Below, in pieces: positions 47,506 through 57,747 of a stretch of 64,000 nucleotides of DNA. The stretch lies in contig BBFS01000006.1 in NCBI GenBank assembly GCA_001313365.1, positions 41,814 through 105,813 of the forward strand, in the 5' to 3' direction. Made by a program: the position numbers and the translations under genes. Below the pieces are notes generated by a model. The model searched no databases. It was not told the origin of the DNA and worked only from the letters and a program-made list of their open reading frames with translations. Each line of letters begins with the position of its first letter. Position 1 is the first letter of the stretch. The stretch is from Paenarthrobacter nitroguajacolicus JCM 14115 (GTDB lineage Bacteria > Actinomycetota > Actinomycetes > Actinomycetales > Micrococcaceae).

Positions 47506-48528
47506 GTGACCAAGATTCTCCGCGTTGCCGTCATCGGCGCAGGCCGCATGGGTGCGGACCACATCAAGCGCCTCAGTACCCGCATCCACGGCGCTGAAGT
47601 AGCCGCCGTCGTCGACGTCGACCTTGCCCGTGCGCAGCCGCCATTGAGGGGGGGATCGACGGCGCCGTGGCGTTGGCCAGTGCCGAAGAGGCGCTCAACA
47701 ACGGTGACGTCAACGCCGTCCTGATTGCCACGCCTGGTTTCCTCCACGAGGAAATCCTTTATAAGGCGTTGGAGAAGGACTTCCCGATCTTGTGTGAGAA
47801 GCCGCTGACCCCCCCGGACGCCGATAGCGCCTGGAAGGTTGTGCAAGCCGAGCAGGCTTTGGGTCACAAGCGCATCCAGGTGGGTTTCATGCGCCGTTTC
47901 GACGCCGAGTACTCGGCTTTGGGTGCGATCATCCGCAACAGCGAATTGGGGGAGCTGTTGATGCTGCACCACCAGCACCGCAACCCGAGCACGCCCGAGG
48001 GATTCACCAACGAGATGCTGATCAACGACTCCGTAGTCCACGAGTTCGACGCGATCCGCTACTTCACGGGTGAAGAAATCACCTCCGTGCAGGTCCGCTT
48101 GGGCAAGCCCACGCGCAGTGCGCCGAACGGCCAGCATGACCCGCAGCACGTGCTGCTCGAAACCGAGTCAGGTGTGCTGGCCGACGTCGAAATCTACGTC
48201 AACGCCAAATTCGGTTACCAGGTGGCCACGCAAGCGTCCTTTGAAGAGGGCATTGTGAGTATCGGCGGCGACAACGGCCCGTACATCCAGTCCGCGGGCA
48301 AGTGGGGGCGGTAATGTCACCCCCCCAGGTTTTGAAGAGCGTTTCGGAGCTGCGTACGACGTCGAGGTGCAGGCTTGGGTAGACGCCGCACTTCGCGGCG
48401 AAATCGGCGGACCAACCGCCTGGGACGGCTACGCTACCGCAGCCTGCTGCGAGGCCGGCGTCGAAGCCCAGAAGTCGGGCGAAAAGGTCAAAGTTCAGCT
48501 GAACACCAAGCCGGACCTGTATAAGTAG
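47506..48528 (+). CDS. iolG: Inositol 2-dehydrogenase (Gfo/Idh/MocA)
   Basis: This is an NAD-dependent dehydrogenase of about 340 residues that oxidises myo-inositol to 2-keto-myo-inositol. The Rossmann motif is RVAVIGAGRMGADHIKRLST. The EKP motif is PILCEKPLTP, with the catalytic Lys. The substrate domain includes QVGFMRRFDAEYSALGAIIR, LINDSVVHEFDAIRYFTGEE with the active-site Asp/His, and EIYVNAKFGYQVATQASFEE. Breaks lie near 47640 and 48310. It is the best iolG candidate of the five Gfo/Idh/MocA genes in the window because it sits inside the iolC-T operon. Confidence 0.88.
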
Positions 48529-48543
48529 GGGGGGACATTCACC

Positions 48544-49420
48544 ATGAAGATTGCACTGGATCCCACACCGTTCCACCACAGCCACACCCTGCTGGAGTTC
48601 CCGCGCGTGGCAGCCGATCTCGGCTACAAATACCTTCAGATGACCCCGCACGCGGATCTCATCCCGTTCTATAACCACCCAAAGGCCGATGACGAACTCG
48701 TAGGAAAGCTGAAGGCAGCCTGCAAGGACACCGGCGTCGAAATCGCCTCGGTCCTTCCGGTCCTGCGGTGGTCAGGTCCGGACGAGGACGCCCGCGAAGC
48801 CGCAGTCCGGTACTGGAAGCGCGCCATCCAGATCACGGTAGACCTCGGCGTCCAGACCATGAACACCGAGTTCAGCGGCCGTCCGGAGAAAGCGGAGGAG
48901 TCTGAGCGTGCGTTTTACCGCTCCATGGAGGAGCTGCTCCCGATCATCGAACGCGAGGGTCTGGACGTCCTCATTGATCCGCACCCGGACGACTTCGTGG
49001 AGGACGGCCTGGCCGCTCTCCGTGTCATCAGGGGCGTTAACTCCCCCCCGAACATCGGGATGGTCTACGTCGCTTCGCACAGTTTCCACATGGGCAACAA
49101 GCCGTTGGAGATCATGCGGGCAGCGGGGGGACAAGCTCCGCTTGGTGCACGTCTCGGACACCATGAACCATCATGCCTCCCACGGCCTCCGCTACATCAC
49201 CAACCCGCCCGGCAATGCCGTCCGCGTTCACCAGCACCTCAAGATCGGCGACGGCGACGTGAACTGGGACGAGTTCTTTGGCGGCCTGAAGGAGATCGGC
49301 TTCCTGGACAAGGAAAACACCGTGATGGTCTCGTCGGTTTTTGCTGAAGATGAGAACGCGGAAGATGTTTCCCGCTACCAGCTCAAGTCGATGGTCGACT
49401 ACGTCGCCCGGACGAACTAA
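48544..49420 (+). CDS. Sugar phosphate isomerase/epimerase, IolH-like
   Basis: This is an AP-endonuclease-2-like TIM barrel of about 292 residues. Seen are MKIALDPTPFHHSHTLLEFP, VAADLGYKYLQMTPHADLIP, VIDPHPDDF-like LIDPHPDDFVEDGLAALRVI, MVYVASHSFHMGNKPLEIMR, the metal-site HVSDTMNHHASHGLRYI and MVSSVFAEDENAEDVSRYQL. The one clear break is near 49125. Position and sequence fit the IolH proteins of actinobacterial inositol operons, whose exact reaction is not settled. It may epimerise or isomerise inosose-type intermediates. Confidence 0.85.
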
Positions 49421-49444
49421 AGGCGGTAGCGGGAAAAGGAAGCC

Positions 49445-50910
49445 ATGACCAAGTCTTCTTCAATCGAGACCAACACGAACCAGCTTGAAACTCTTCCGAC
49501 ACCATCGGGGAAGCCCGGTAAACCGGACAACCCCAAGAAGTTCCTCCGCAAGGTGGCCTTGTTTTCTACCTTCGGCGGATTGCTGTTTGGCTATGACACC
49601 GGTGTAATCAACGGCGCCCTGCCGTTTATGCAGAAGGACCTTGGCCTGACGCCATTAACTGAAGGCCTGGTCACCTCGACGCTGCTCTTCGGTGCGGCGT
49701 TCGGGGGCGATCAGCGCAGGACGCTGTCCGACCGCTTTGGACGGCGCAAGACGATTATGGGTCTTGCCTTGATCTTCGCCTTTGCCACTGTGGGTTGTTC
49801 CTTGGCACCGAGCACTGAGCTCCTTGTCCTTGCCCGCACAGTCCTGGGTCTCGCCGTCGGCGGTGCCTCAGTGATCGTTCCCGTGTATCTGGCAGAGATG
49901 TCTCCGGCGGCGCAGCGCGGGAGGATCGTCACGCAGAACGAGCTGATGATCGTGACCGGCCAGTTCCTCGCCTTTACGTTCAACGCGGTCCTGGGCAACC
50001 TGTTCCCTGAAGAGCTGCATGTGTGGCGCTGGATGCTGGTGATTGCCACGCTTCCTGCCGTTATTCTGTGGTTCGGAATGCTCGTCCTGCCGGAGAGCCC
50101 CCCCGCTGGCTCGCATCGGCCGGACGTTTCGGCGAGGTCCTGGAAGTCCTCCGCTCCACACGGAGTGCGGGAGAGGTCGGGGCCGAGTTCGACGAGGTGC
50201 GTCAGGCGGCCAGGGAGGACTATCAGTCAAAACTCGGGACGTTCAAGGACCTCACCGTGCCTGGATACGCAGGATCTTTGTGGTTGGTCTTGGCATGGCC
50301 GTCATCAACCAGATCAGCGGCGTCAACGCCATCATGTATTACGGGACCACCATCTTGTCCTCGTCCGGCTTTGGGGGGGACCAAGGGGGGGCCTTGATTG
50401 CCAACGTCCTCAATGGCATGACGTCTGTGGCGGCCGTCATCGTAGGCATGTATTTGATGACGCGCGTGCGCCGGAAACCCATGCTCATTGTGGGGGTTGA
50501 TCGGTACCGCGTCATCGCTGACGGCCATTGCGCTTATCTCCCTGGCCTTGCCGGAAAGCACTCTGCGTGGCTATCTGGTGTTGCTGTTTATGGTGACGTT
50601 CCTTGCTTCCATGCAGGGGGGGTGCATTGGAACCGTTACCTGGCTGACCATGTCCGAGATCTTCCCGATGCATGTTCGTGGGATCGGCATGGGCATCTGT
50701 GTTTTTGTGTTGTGGATGATCAACTTCCTGATCGGCTTTTTCTTCCCGCAGTTGGTCTCGCTGATGGGAGTTTCCGCGACATTCTTCATTTTCGTGGCCC
50801 TGCAGTTGTGCGCCATTGTGTGGGTCAAGCGCACTGTTCCGGAGACCAAAGGCAAGTCCCTTGAGGAATTGGAGCATCTTTTCAAAGAGAAGGCTGGAGT
50901 AACCGCTTAA
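49445..50910 (+). CDS. iolT: MFS inositol/sugar symporter
   Basis: This is a sugar-porter-family MFS transporter of about 488 residues with twelve membrane segments. Seen are [60 protein letters not shown], the loop [40 protein letters not shown], the central RRKPMLIVG and [20 protein letters not shown] at the C-terminus. Breaks lie near 49705-49730, 50100, 50250 and 50500. The polar N-terminal extension of about 35 residues is usual in this group. It ends the iol operon before a strong terminator. Confidence 0.88.
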
Positions 50911-50948
50911 CTGAGGACCTCCTTGAGTGATGCTGTGTGGCGATAAAA

Positions 50949-50983
50949 GATGGGGACGGCGCCTGAGCGCCGTCCCCCCCATC
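50949..50983. terminator. Bidirectional terminator after iolT
   Basis: GATGGGGACGGCGC pairs with GCGCCGTCCCC...ATC around CTGA. The left arm has four G, but the right arm has seven C where four are needed, so the C-run is probably three bases too long. It lies between iolT and the convergent isomerase gene. Confidence 0.8.
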
Positions 50984-51018
50984 CGGGCCGGTAAGTAGTC
51001 CCGGGGGGGCGTGAAGCC

Positions 51019-52040
51019 TCAGGCCGTCGGGTTTAGTGACGCGGAGAGTGCCGCATCAGCATCCAGCAGGACCTGGGCTGCCACCTGCAGCCCTTCGATG
51101 CGACCCAGGGAAATGTCCTCGTGTTCGATGTTGACCAGCATGTCCGGGTCCACCTCATGCAGCGCACGCAGGAACTCAATCCAGAAGGCGGTATCGTGGC
51201 CGCGGCCCAGGGCTACGAAGTCCCATGCGGATTTCTTCGGCCATTCATTGGCCCACTCGTCGCCGCCAAGGTTTGTGCGGTTCTCATCCGGAGAGAGCCG
51301 GCGGAAACTGTTGTCCAGCACGCCGTAGAGGGCGGCATTGCCGGTATTCACCCTGACATCTTTTGCGGCCGCCTGGAACACCAGCGGACCGAGCTCGCGG
51401 ACCACCGCAACTGGATCCATCTGCTGCCAGAAGAGGTGCGAAGCATCCAGTTCCACACCGACATGCGTGGCGCCGGTGAGCTCGATGAGCTTGTAGACGT
51501 CCGCAGTGTTGAACACAATGTTCTGCGGGTGCAGTTCGAGTGCCACCTTGACGTCGTGGTCCGCAGCAAGGCGGTCGGTTTCCCTCCAGAAATCGGCGGC
51601 GACGCCCATTGATAGTCCAACACGTCAAGAGCGCAGAGTTCCAGGCATTGACCACCCAGTTGACGGTAGTGGCACCGGGCTCGCCGCCAGGCAGCCCGGA
51701 CATGGTGACTACCCGTTTCTGTCCCAGCCGATGCGCCAGTCGAATGGAGCGGCGGATATCTTCAGCATGCTTTTCGCCGATTTCGCGCTTAGGGTGCAGG
51801 GGGATTGCCGTTGCAGTTCAGGCCGGCGATCGAAACGCCGGTCCCCCCCTCAAACAGCGCCAGGTAATCATCGCGGGCCGCGTCGCTCTCCAGGATCTGA
51901 TCCATGGTGGGTACATGAACTGCGGGCAGGAAGCCACCGGTATTGATTTCAATGCCGGTCAGTCCAAGGTCTGCGATGACCTTGAGCGCCTCCGGGAGTG
52001 ACCGGTCGTGCAGGATTGCGTTGTAGACGCCGAGTTTCAT
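51019..52040 (-). CDS. Sugar phosphate isomerase/epimerase
   Basis: This is a TIM-barrel isomerase/epimerase of about 338 residues. Seen are KLGVYNAILHDRSLPEALKV, TGIEINTGGFLPAVHVPTMD, NPLHPKREIGEKHAEDI after repair near 51800, VTMSGLPGG, VALELHPQNIVFNTADVYKL, HVGVELDASHLFWQQMDPVA and DMLVNIEHEDISLGRIEGLQ, with the His/Glu/Asp residues of a metal site. Another break lies near 51610. Its start overlaps the stop of the Gfo/Idh/MocA gene, so the two form one minus-strand operon. Confidence 0.86.
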
Positions 52041-53224
52041 AGTGTGATCTTCTTCCCGTTGTTGAGGGCAGATTCGGTGACGGCACCGAGAAGTTCCATG
52101 TTGCGCACGCTTCGTCGAAGGTGGCGCAGCGAGGCAGGGAGGTGTCTTCGCCAAGGCCTGCAACCTCCTCGAGGAACGCGCGGGCCTGATAGCCGAACGC
52201 GTCGTTTTGGCCGAAACCCACCTCGGGAGCGTCCATTGCGAGGCCGCCCGTGATGTACGGGTGGCCGGGGGCCGAGGATCACCTGGCGGTAGCCGTTCTG
52301 ATTGCCGTATCCGTCATTGAGGAACAGTTGGATTTCCGATGGGCGGCGCTGGTCGAACTTGGCTGCGCCCTTTTCGCAGAACACCTCGAACTGCAGGCTA
52401 TTGGCGTGTCCTGCCGCTACACGTGAGACTTCGAAACTTCCTGCACCGTTTGCGAACTCTGCGTTGAATGCCGCGTAGTCGTCGTTCTCAACAGCTTCGA
52501 AGGTGTCGCTGACGGCCACATGGTCATGGCCCATGACGGCGCTGAGCGGCAACGGACGCTTGTGGATCGCAGTGGTGAGCCGGCCGCCGCTGATGGACTT
52601 GATGTCACCGCACAGGAACTCGGAGACGTACGTCAGATGACTTCCGACGTCGGCCAGCGCACCGGAGCCGGGGGGGCCGCCTTTGTAGCGCCAGCTCATT
52701 GGCGCTTCGGGGGGGCTGAAACCGTAGTCGGTCCAGTACCGGCCGCTGAAGTGCAGGACATTCCCCCAAGGTGCCGTTCTGGATAAGGTCGCGGATGTAG
52801 GCGATACCCGGGGGGGTGCGGCGGAAGGTGAATCCGATGCGGGCGATGGAGGTGGCGTTCCGGGCAGTGTCCGCCATGGCACGGGCATCTTCCAGCGAAT
52901 CGCTCAACGGCTTCTCGCACAGCACGTGTTTGCCGGCGGCCAGGAGGCCTTCAACCACTTCGCGGTGCAATGAGTTCGCAATGACAACGCTTACAACGTC
53001 AATATCGTCCGCTGCTGCAATTGCCTGCCATGAGGTGTCATTGCGTTCGTAGCCGAAGCGGCGGGCCGCCAACGAGCCGAATTCGGCGTTCACGTCACCA
53101 ATGGATACCAAGCGGATATCCGGAAGCACCGGGCTGTACAGGGTAGACGCAGTCCGGTAGGCCGCTGCATGGGCCTTGCCGGCCATGCCTGCGCCGATGA
53201 CCGCGACGCCAAGCTTTCAGCCAT
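52037..53224 (-). CDS. Gfo/Idh/MocA dehydrogenase
   Basis: This is a dehydrogenase of about 392 residues, longer than the usual 340. It has VAVIGAGMAGKAHAAAYRTA (split by an indel near 53210), the EKP motif HVLCEKPLSDSLEDARAMAD, IARIGFTFRRTPGIAYIRDL, DYGFSPEAPMSWRYKGGPGS, GALADVGSHLTYVSEFLCGD and a C-terminal PRCATFDEGVRNMELLGAVT. Other breaks lie near 52770, 52265 and 52105. AAAGGAG precedes the ATG. It is first in its operon and divergent from the LacI regulator, with a perfect LacI-type operator between. The substrate is probably an inositol isomer or related sugar. Confidence 0.87.
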
Positions 53225-53271
53225 GATTTCTCCTTTGAAATTCTGCCGCGGCGGGGAGACTCGACGGCATT

Positions 53272-53285
53272 TTGTAGCGCTACAA
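53272..53285. promoter_or_regulatory. LacI-family operator
   Basis: TTGTAGCGCTACAA is a perfect 14-base palindrome with a central CG, the usual form for LacI-family sites. It lies downstream of the minus-strand promoter at 53304-53332, where a bound repressor would block transcription. Confidence 0.78.
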
Positions 53286-53303
53286 TTTTGTAGGTTGGAT
53301 TCG

Positions 53304-53332
53304 AGATTAGCCATGTCTATATGTCCTGTCAA
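53304..53332 (-). promoter_or_regulatory. Promoter of the dehydrogenase/isomerase operon with IolR-like site
   Basis: On the minus strand TTGACA (53327-53332) and TAATCT (53304-53309) are 17 bases apart, a near-consensus promoter. The -35 box is part of ATTGACAGGACATATA (53318-53333), another copy of the GACAGGACA motif. Two regulators may act here. Confidence 0.65.
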
Positions 53333-53375
53333 TCCTTCATCCCCCGTCAGACCGCCCCCTACGGAAGTTGGCCCC

Positions 53376-54400
53376 ATGAGCACAAGTACGCCGCAGGCGC
53401 GGCGCCCAACGATTTACGATGTGGCAAAGCTGGCCGGCGTTTCGCCGTCGCTGGTCTCGCTGGTCCTCCAGAACCCCCGCGAAAGTCAGTGAGAAGCGCC
53501 GCGAGGCGGTCAAAACTGCCATCGCCGAGCTGGGATACCGCCCCCAGCCGGGCGGCCACCACGCTGGCGAGCAGCCGGACCAAGAGCATCGGCCTCGTCA
53601 TTGACGACTACCGCAACCTTTGGTTTGTTGACCTGCTGCGCGGACTGGAATCAGTGTTGACCGAACATGGCTATCAGGTCATGCTCGCCGATTCCCGCCC
53701 GGGTGAAAACCGCATCAAGGAGGCTGCTGACGGATTGCTGGCCATGCATGTGGACGGTTTGGTGATTGCAGCCGAACCTGGCGCCACGGCGCTGAGTGGC
53801 ACGGAAGTTCCCACCGTGGTTGCGGGGTGGCGGAATGGAGTTCCGGACGACGCCGACCTCATCACCAACGACGACGACGGTGGCGGAGCAATGGCGGCAG
53901 ACCACCTGCTGCAACTCGGGCACCGCAGGATCGGGCACCTTTCGGGCTCCGGCGGCGCTGCAGCCCACCGCAGGGGGCGGCTTCCGGGACCGACTCCATC
54001 AAGCCGGTGTAGAACCGCTGATCGTGGGGGGGAGGAGGGCGATACCACGGAGGAGGACGGGTACTCTTCGGCTTGCTGGCTCCTTGATCGCCACCCGGAC
54101 ACGACGGCAATCTTTGCGGCCAATGACACGATGGCGCTGGGCGCCTTTGGCGCGATCAAGGCCCGCGGCTTGTCGGTCCCAACGGATATCACGGTGATTG
54201 GCTATGACAATTCAGCGCTGGCGAAGTCCCGCTATCTCGAACTGACGTCCGTGGACAACCGCAGCGATGTGGTGGGGGTGGATGTTGCCAAGGCGCTATT
54301 GAATCGCATCCAAGGCGTTGCCCCCCCGGTATCGCAGCGCAAGCTGATTGACCCCATTTTGGTAGTTCGGGGGGGCACTACGGCGGCGCCACGATCCTGA
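53376..54400 (+). CDS. LacI-family transcriptional regulator
   Basis: This is a LacI-type regulator of about 340 residues. The helix-turn-helix RPTIYDVAKLAGVSPSLVSL and hinge-region ELGYRPSRAATTLASSRTKS (joined across breaks near 53485 and 53550) are followed by the periplasmic-binding-like domain IGLVIDDYRNLWFVDLLRGL, GHRRIGHLSGSGG, TAIFAANDTMALGAFGAIKA and VIGYDNSALAKSRYLELTSV. The region 53970-54050 is scrambled by more than one indel. The palindrome at 53272 is the likely target, controlling the divergent operon and itself, and perhaps the ABC genes downstream. Confidence 0.87.
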
Positions 54401-54433
54401 GTGCTGGAGGAGGATGCCACGTACAAACATACT

Positions 54434-54479
54434 AATGTCAGGACAAACTATTGACATTTGTGAGTTCGGTCACCATGAT
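54434..54479 (+). promoter_or_regulatory. Promoter of inositol ABC genes with IolR-like operator
   Basis: AATGTCAGGACAAAC (54434-54448), the best copy of the motif, lies directly before TTGACA (54451-54456), which has CATGAT (54474-54479) as a -10 after 17 bases. The lipoprotein gene begins at 54545. Confidence 0.6.
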
Positions 54480-54544
54480 CGAGGTAGCAGGCGATCCGGG
54501 AACGAGTCCCCGGACGCCCGAAGCTGACATCAAAGGAGATAACG

Positions 54545-55543
54545 GTGGCAAAATTCTCGTGGCGCAAAGCGGCAGTCGTCGCAGCAGTGGTTCCGTTGGT
54601 GGCCCTGAGCGCCTGTTCCAGCCAGGGCGGCAAACCTGCAGATCCCGGTGGGGGGGGTGCAGGCGCTGGACAGGTAGCCGGCACAGACCGCATTAAGGTG
54701 GCCCTGATTACTCACGCAGCGGCAGGCGACACCTTCTGGGACATTGTCCGCAAGGGGGGGCAGAAGAAGCGTCAAGCAAGGACAATGTAGAACTTCTGTA
54801 CACCAGCGATCCCGAAGCAGGGCGCCAGGCCCAGCTTGTTCAACAGGCCATCGACCAGAAGGTTGACGGCATTGCTGTCACGGTGGCAACTCCGGATGCG
54901 TTGAAGGATGTATTGAAGAAAGCCACTGATGCGGGTATCCCCGTGGTGAGCCTCAATGCAGGCGAATCTGTTTCCAGCCAGCTCGGTGCTTTCACGCACT
55001 TCGGGTCCAACGAACAGCTTGCCGGCGAGGCAGTCGGCACCCGGCTCGCTGCAGAAGGATACAAGCACCCGGTTTGCGTCATCCAGCAGCAGGGCACGTG
55101 GGCCTGGAAGCGCGCTGCGCCGGCGTAAAGGCCAAGGTGCCGGCCACGGAAATCCTCTACGTCGACGGCAAGGACATGACTGCTGTCCAGTCAACGGCCA
55201 CGGCCAAACTTCAGGCGTCCAAAGATGCTGATGTGATCATCGGTCTCGGCGCTCCCATCACCCTTACCTTGCTCAAATCGGTTACCGATGCAGGCAGCTC
55301 GTCCAAGGTAGCCAGCTTCGACCTGAATGCCGAACTTGCCCAGAAGATCGTAGACGGCCAAGTGATCTTCACAGTCGACCAGCAGCCATGGCTTCAGGCT
55401 ACATGTCAGTTGATGCCCTGTGGCAGGCAAAGCGCGGCGGCTTCAAGATCGGCGGCGGCCAGCCCGTCCTGACCGGTCCAACCATTGTGGACAAGGCCAA
55501 CGCCTCAGACGTCCTCAAGTTCGCCCAGCAGGGCGTCCGCTAG
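54545..55543 (+). CDS. Ribose/inositol-type ABC substrate-binding lipoprotein
   Basis: This is a RbsB-like sugar-binding lipoprotein of about 332 residues. The signal ends in VPLVALSAC, followed by a Gly-rich linker. The mature domain reads IKVALITHAAAGDTFWDIVR, LLYTSDPEAGRQAQLVQQAI, KVDGIAVTVATPDALKDVLK, GIPVVSLNAGESVSSQLGAF, FGSNEQLAGEAVGTRLAAEG and IFTVDQQPWLQG. Breaks lie near 54762, 55100 and 55395. The GTG at 54545 has AAAGGAG upstream. Its place among inositol genes suggests an inositol or methyl-inositol ligand, which is inference. Confidence 0.88.
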
Positions 55544-55555
55544 ATCCAGGCATCC

Positions 55556-55585
55556 GGCTGCGTGGCGGAGAACCGCCACGCAGCC
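55556..55585 (+). terminator. Perfect hairpin between binding-protein and permease genes
   Basis: GGCTGCGTGGCGG pairs with CCGCCACGCAGCC over 13 bases around AGAA, with no T-tail. Such a stem after a binding-protein gene usually protects or partly terminates the transcript so that the binding protein is made in excess. Confidence 0.65.
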
Positions 55586-55607
55586 TGACCAACAAGGAGT
55601 CATTCCT

Positions 55608-56668
55608 ATGGCAAATACAACAACTCTGCCGCCGGCGGGGGGGCTTCGGCCCCTGGCGACGAACGGGTCGGACGCCGTAGTCCGGTCCAAAAGTTCCTGG
55701 CGAGGCCCGAGGTCGGTGCACTGGTCGGAGCAGTTGTCCTGTTCATCTTCTTCGCTTCTGTTTCCCAGACGTTTACCCAACCGAACGCCCTCGCAACTGT
55801 GCTCTACGGCTCATCGACCATAGGCATCATGGCGGTAGGGGTTTCACTGCTGATGATCGGTGGCGAGTTCGACCTTTCCACTGGTGTGGCCGTGATCTCC
55901 TCCGCCCTGACTGCCTCGCTCTTCAGCTGGAACTTCTCACTGAATGCCTGGGTTGGTGTCACGCTGGCTCTGGTGGTCTCGCTCGGCATTGGATTCATCA
56001 ACGGCTGGATTCTCGTCAAGACCAAGCTCCCCAGCTTCATCGTTACCCTGGCTACCTTCCTCATGCTGACTGGCCTCAATCTGGCACTGACCCGCCTCAT
56101 CGGCGGCAGCGTTTCCTCGCCGTCGATCTCCAAATTGGACGGATTCGAATCAGCACGGGCGGTGTTCGCCTCCTCCATCAGCATCGGCGGCGTGGAAGTC
56201 AAGATCACGGTGTTCTTCTGGATCGTCCTCGTGGCAGTGGCATCGTGGATCCTTTTGCGCACCCGCGTTGGCAACTGGATCTTCGCCGTGGGCGGTGACG
56301 CCAATGCCGCCCGCGCAGTTGGTGTCCCTGTAACCAAGACCAAGATCGGTCTCTTCATGGCGGTTGGTTTCTGCGGTTGGATCCTGGGCATGCACAACCT
56401 CTTTGCCTTCGATGCCGTGCAGTCCGGTGAAGGTGTTGGAAACGAGTTCCTCTACATCATTGCGGCCGTCATTGGTGGCTGCCTCCTCACCGGCGGCTAT
56501 GGTTCGGCCGTGGGTGGCGCTATTGGTGCCTTCATCTTTGGCATGGCTAACAAGGGAATCGTCTACGCGCAGTGGAACCCGGACTGGTTCAAGTTCTTCC
56601 TGGGCTTGATGCTGTTGCTCGCCACCATCGTCAACCTCATCGTCAAGCGACGCGCGGAACTCAAGTAA
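55608..56668 (+). CDS. Ribose/inositol-type ABC permease (RbsC family)
   Basis: This is a polytopic permease of about 353 residues. After an N-terminal polar region and a break near 55690 it reads GALVGAVVLFIFFASVSQTF, GIMAVGVSLLMIGGEFDLST (the conserved RbsC segment), INGWILVKTKLPSFIVTLAT, WIFAVGGDANAARAVGVPVT with the coupling motif, and YIIAAVIGGCLLTGGYGSAV. About ten hydrophobic segments are present. AAGGAG precedes the ATG. It is followed by its ATPase after 15 bases. Confidence 0.9.
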
Positions 56669-56683
56669 GGGGGGGCCCGGGAA

Positions 56684-57621
56684 ATGAATGCCAAAGCGAT
56701 CGACCAGGAAACGTTGCTCCAGAATGAGCGCGATCCCCCCCTCACCCACACGCCCGTCCATCTCCTCTCCTTGGAAGGGGGGGTCGGCAAGCACTACGGC
56801 AACATCATCGCCCTGCGCGACGTCACGATGGCCGTGGACAACGGCCGTGTTACCTGTGTTCTGGGAGATAACGGCGCGGGTAAGTCAACGCTGATCAAGA
56901 TCATCGCCGGCCTCCATCAGCACGACGAAGGCGTCCTGAACATCATGGGTGAGGAACGGAAGTTCGGATCCCCCCCCGAGATGCCCTGGACGCCGGCATT
57001 GCCACGGTGTACCAGGACCTTGCAGTGGTACCGCTGATGCCGATCTGGCGGAATTTCTTCCTCGGATCAGAGCTCACCAAGGGCTTCGGACCGTTCAAGT
57101 ACATGGACGTCGAACAGATGAAGGCCATCACGCTCAAGGAATTGGCCGAGATGGGCATCGACCTGCGCGATGTGGAGCAACCCATTGGTCAGCTCTCCGG
57201 TGGTGAACGCCAGTGTGTCGCGATTGCCCGCGCCGTGTACTTCGGTGCGAAGGTCCTGATTCTGGACGAACCCACGGCTGCGCTGGGCGTGAAGCAGTCA
57301 GGCGTGGTCCTGCGCTACATCCTCCAGGCCCGCGACCGTGGTCTGGGCGTCATCTTTATCACCCACAATCCGCACCACGCCTTCCCGGTCGGGGGGGACC
57401 GTTTCCTGCTGCTCAAGCGCGGCAAATCCATTGGCTACTACGACAAGAAGGACATCACCCTGGACGAACTCACTGCCCAGATGGCCGGTGGCGCTGAACT
57501 GGCTGAACTCGCACATGAGCTCGAGCAGCTGGGTGGCCACGGCGACGTGGTGAAAGAGGTCAAAGCGGAAGTTGCGGACGTGACGGACAGCGTGAACGCC
57601 GGCGCTCCGAAGCACGCGTAG
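56684..57621 (+). CDS. Ribose/inositol-type ABC ATPase, single domain
   Basis: This is a nucleotide-binding protein of about 311 residues with one ATPase domain, in contrast to the two-domain RbsA/XylG proteins of about 500. Seen are [20 protein letters not shown], Walker [37 protein letters not shown], the signature [20 protein letters not shown], Walker [21 protein letters not shown] and [20 protein letters not shown]. The break is near 56985. The Glu/Lys-rich tail after residue 270 ([20 protein letters not shown]) is low-complexity. It probably works as a homodimer. Confidence 0.89.
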
Positions 57622-57663
57622 CAGCAGCACAGGCTCAGTAACAGCAGGCCCAGTAGCAGCATC

Positions 57664-57702
57664 GGCGGGGTGCTTCCGGTCTACCCGGAACACCCCCCCG
57701 CC
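57664..57702. terminator. Hairpin after the ATPase gene
   Basis: GGCGGGGTG and TTCCGG pair with CCGGAA and CAC...CGCC around a short loop. The left arm has four G, while the facing arm has seven C, three more than needed. It lies between the ABC operon and the next dehydrogenase gene. Confidence 0.65.
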
Positions 57703-57747
57703 ACACTGTGCGCACAATACGCACACACTTAGAAAAGAGGGAACACC

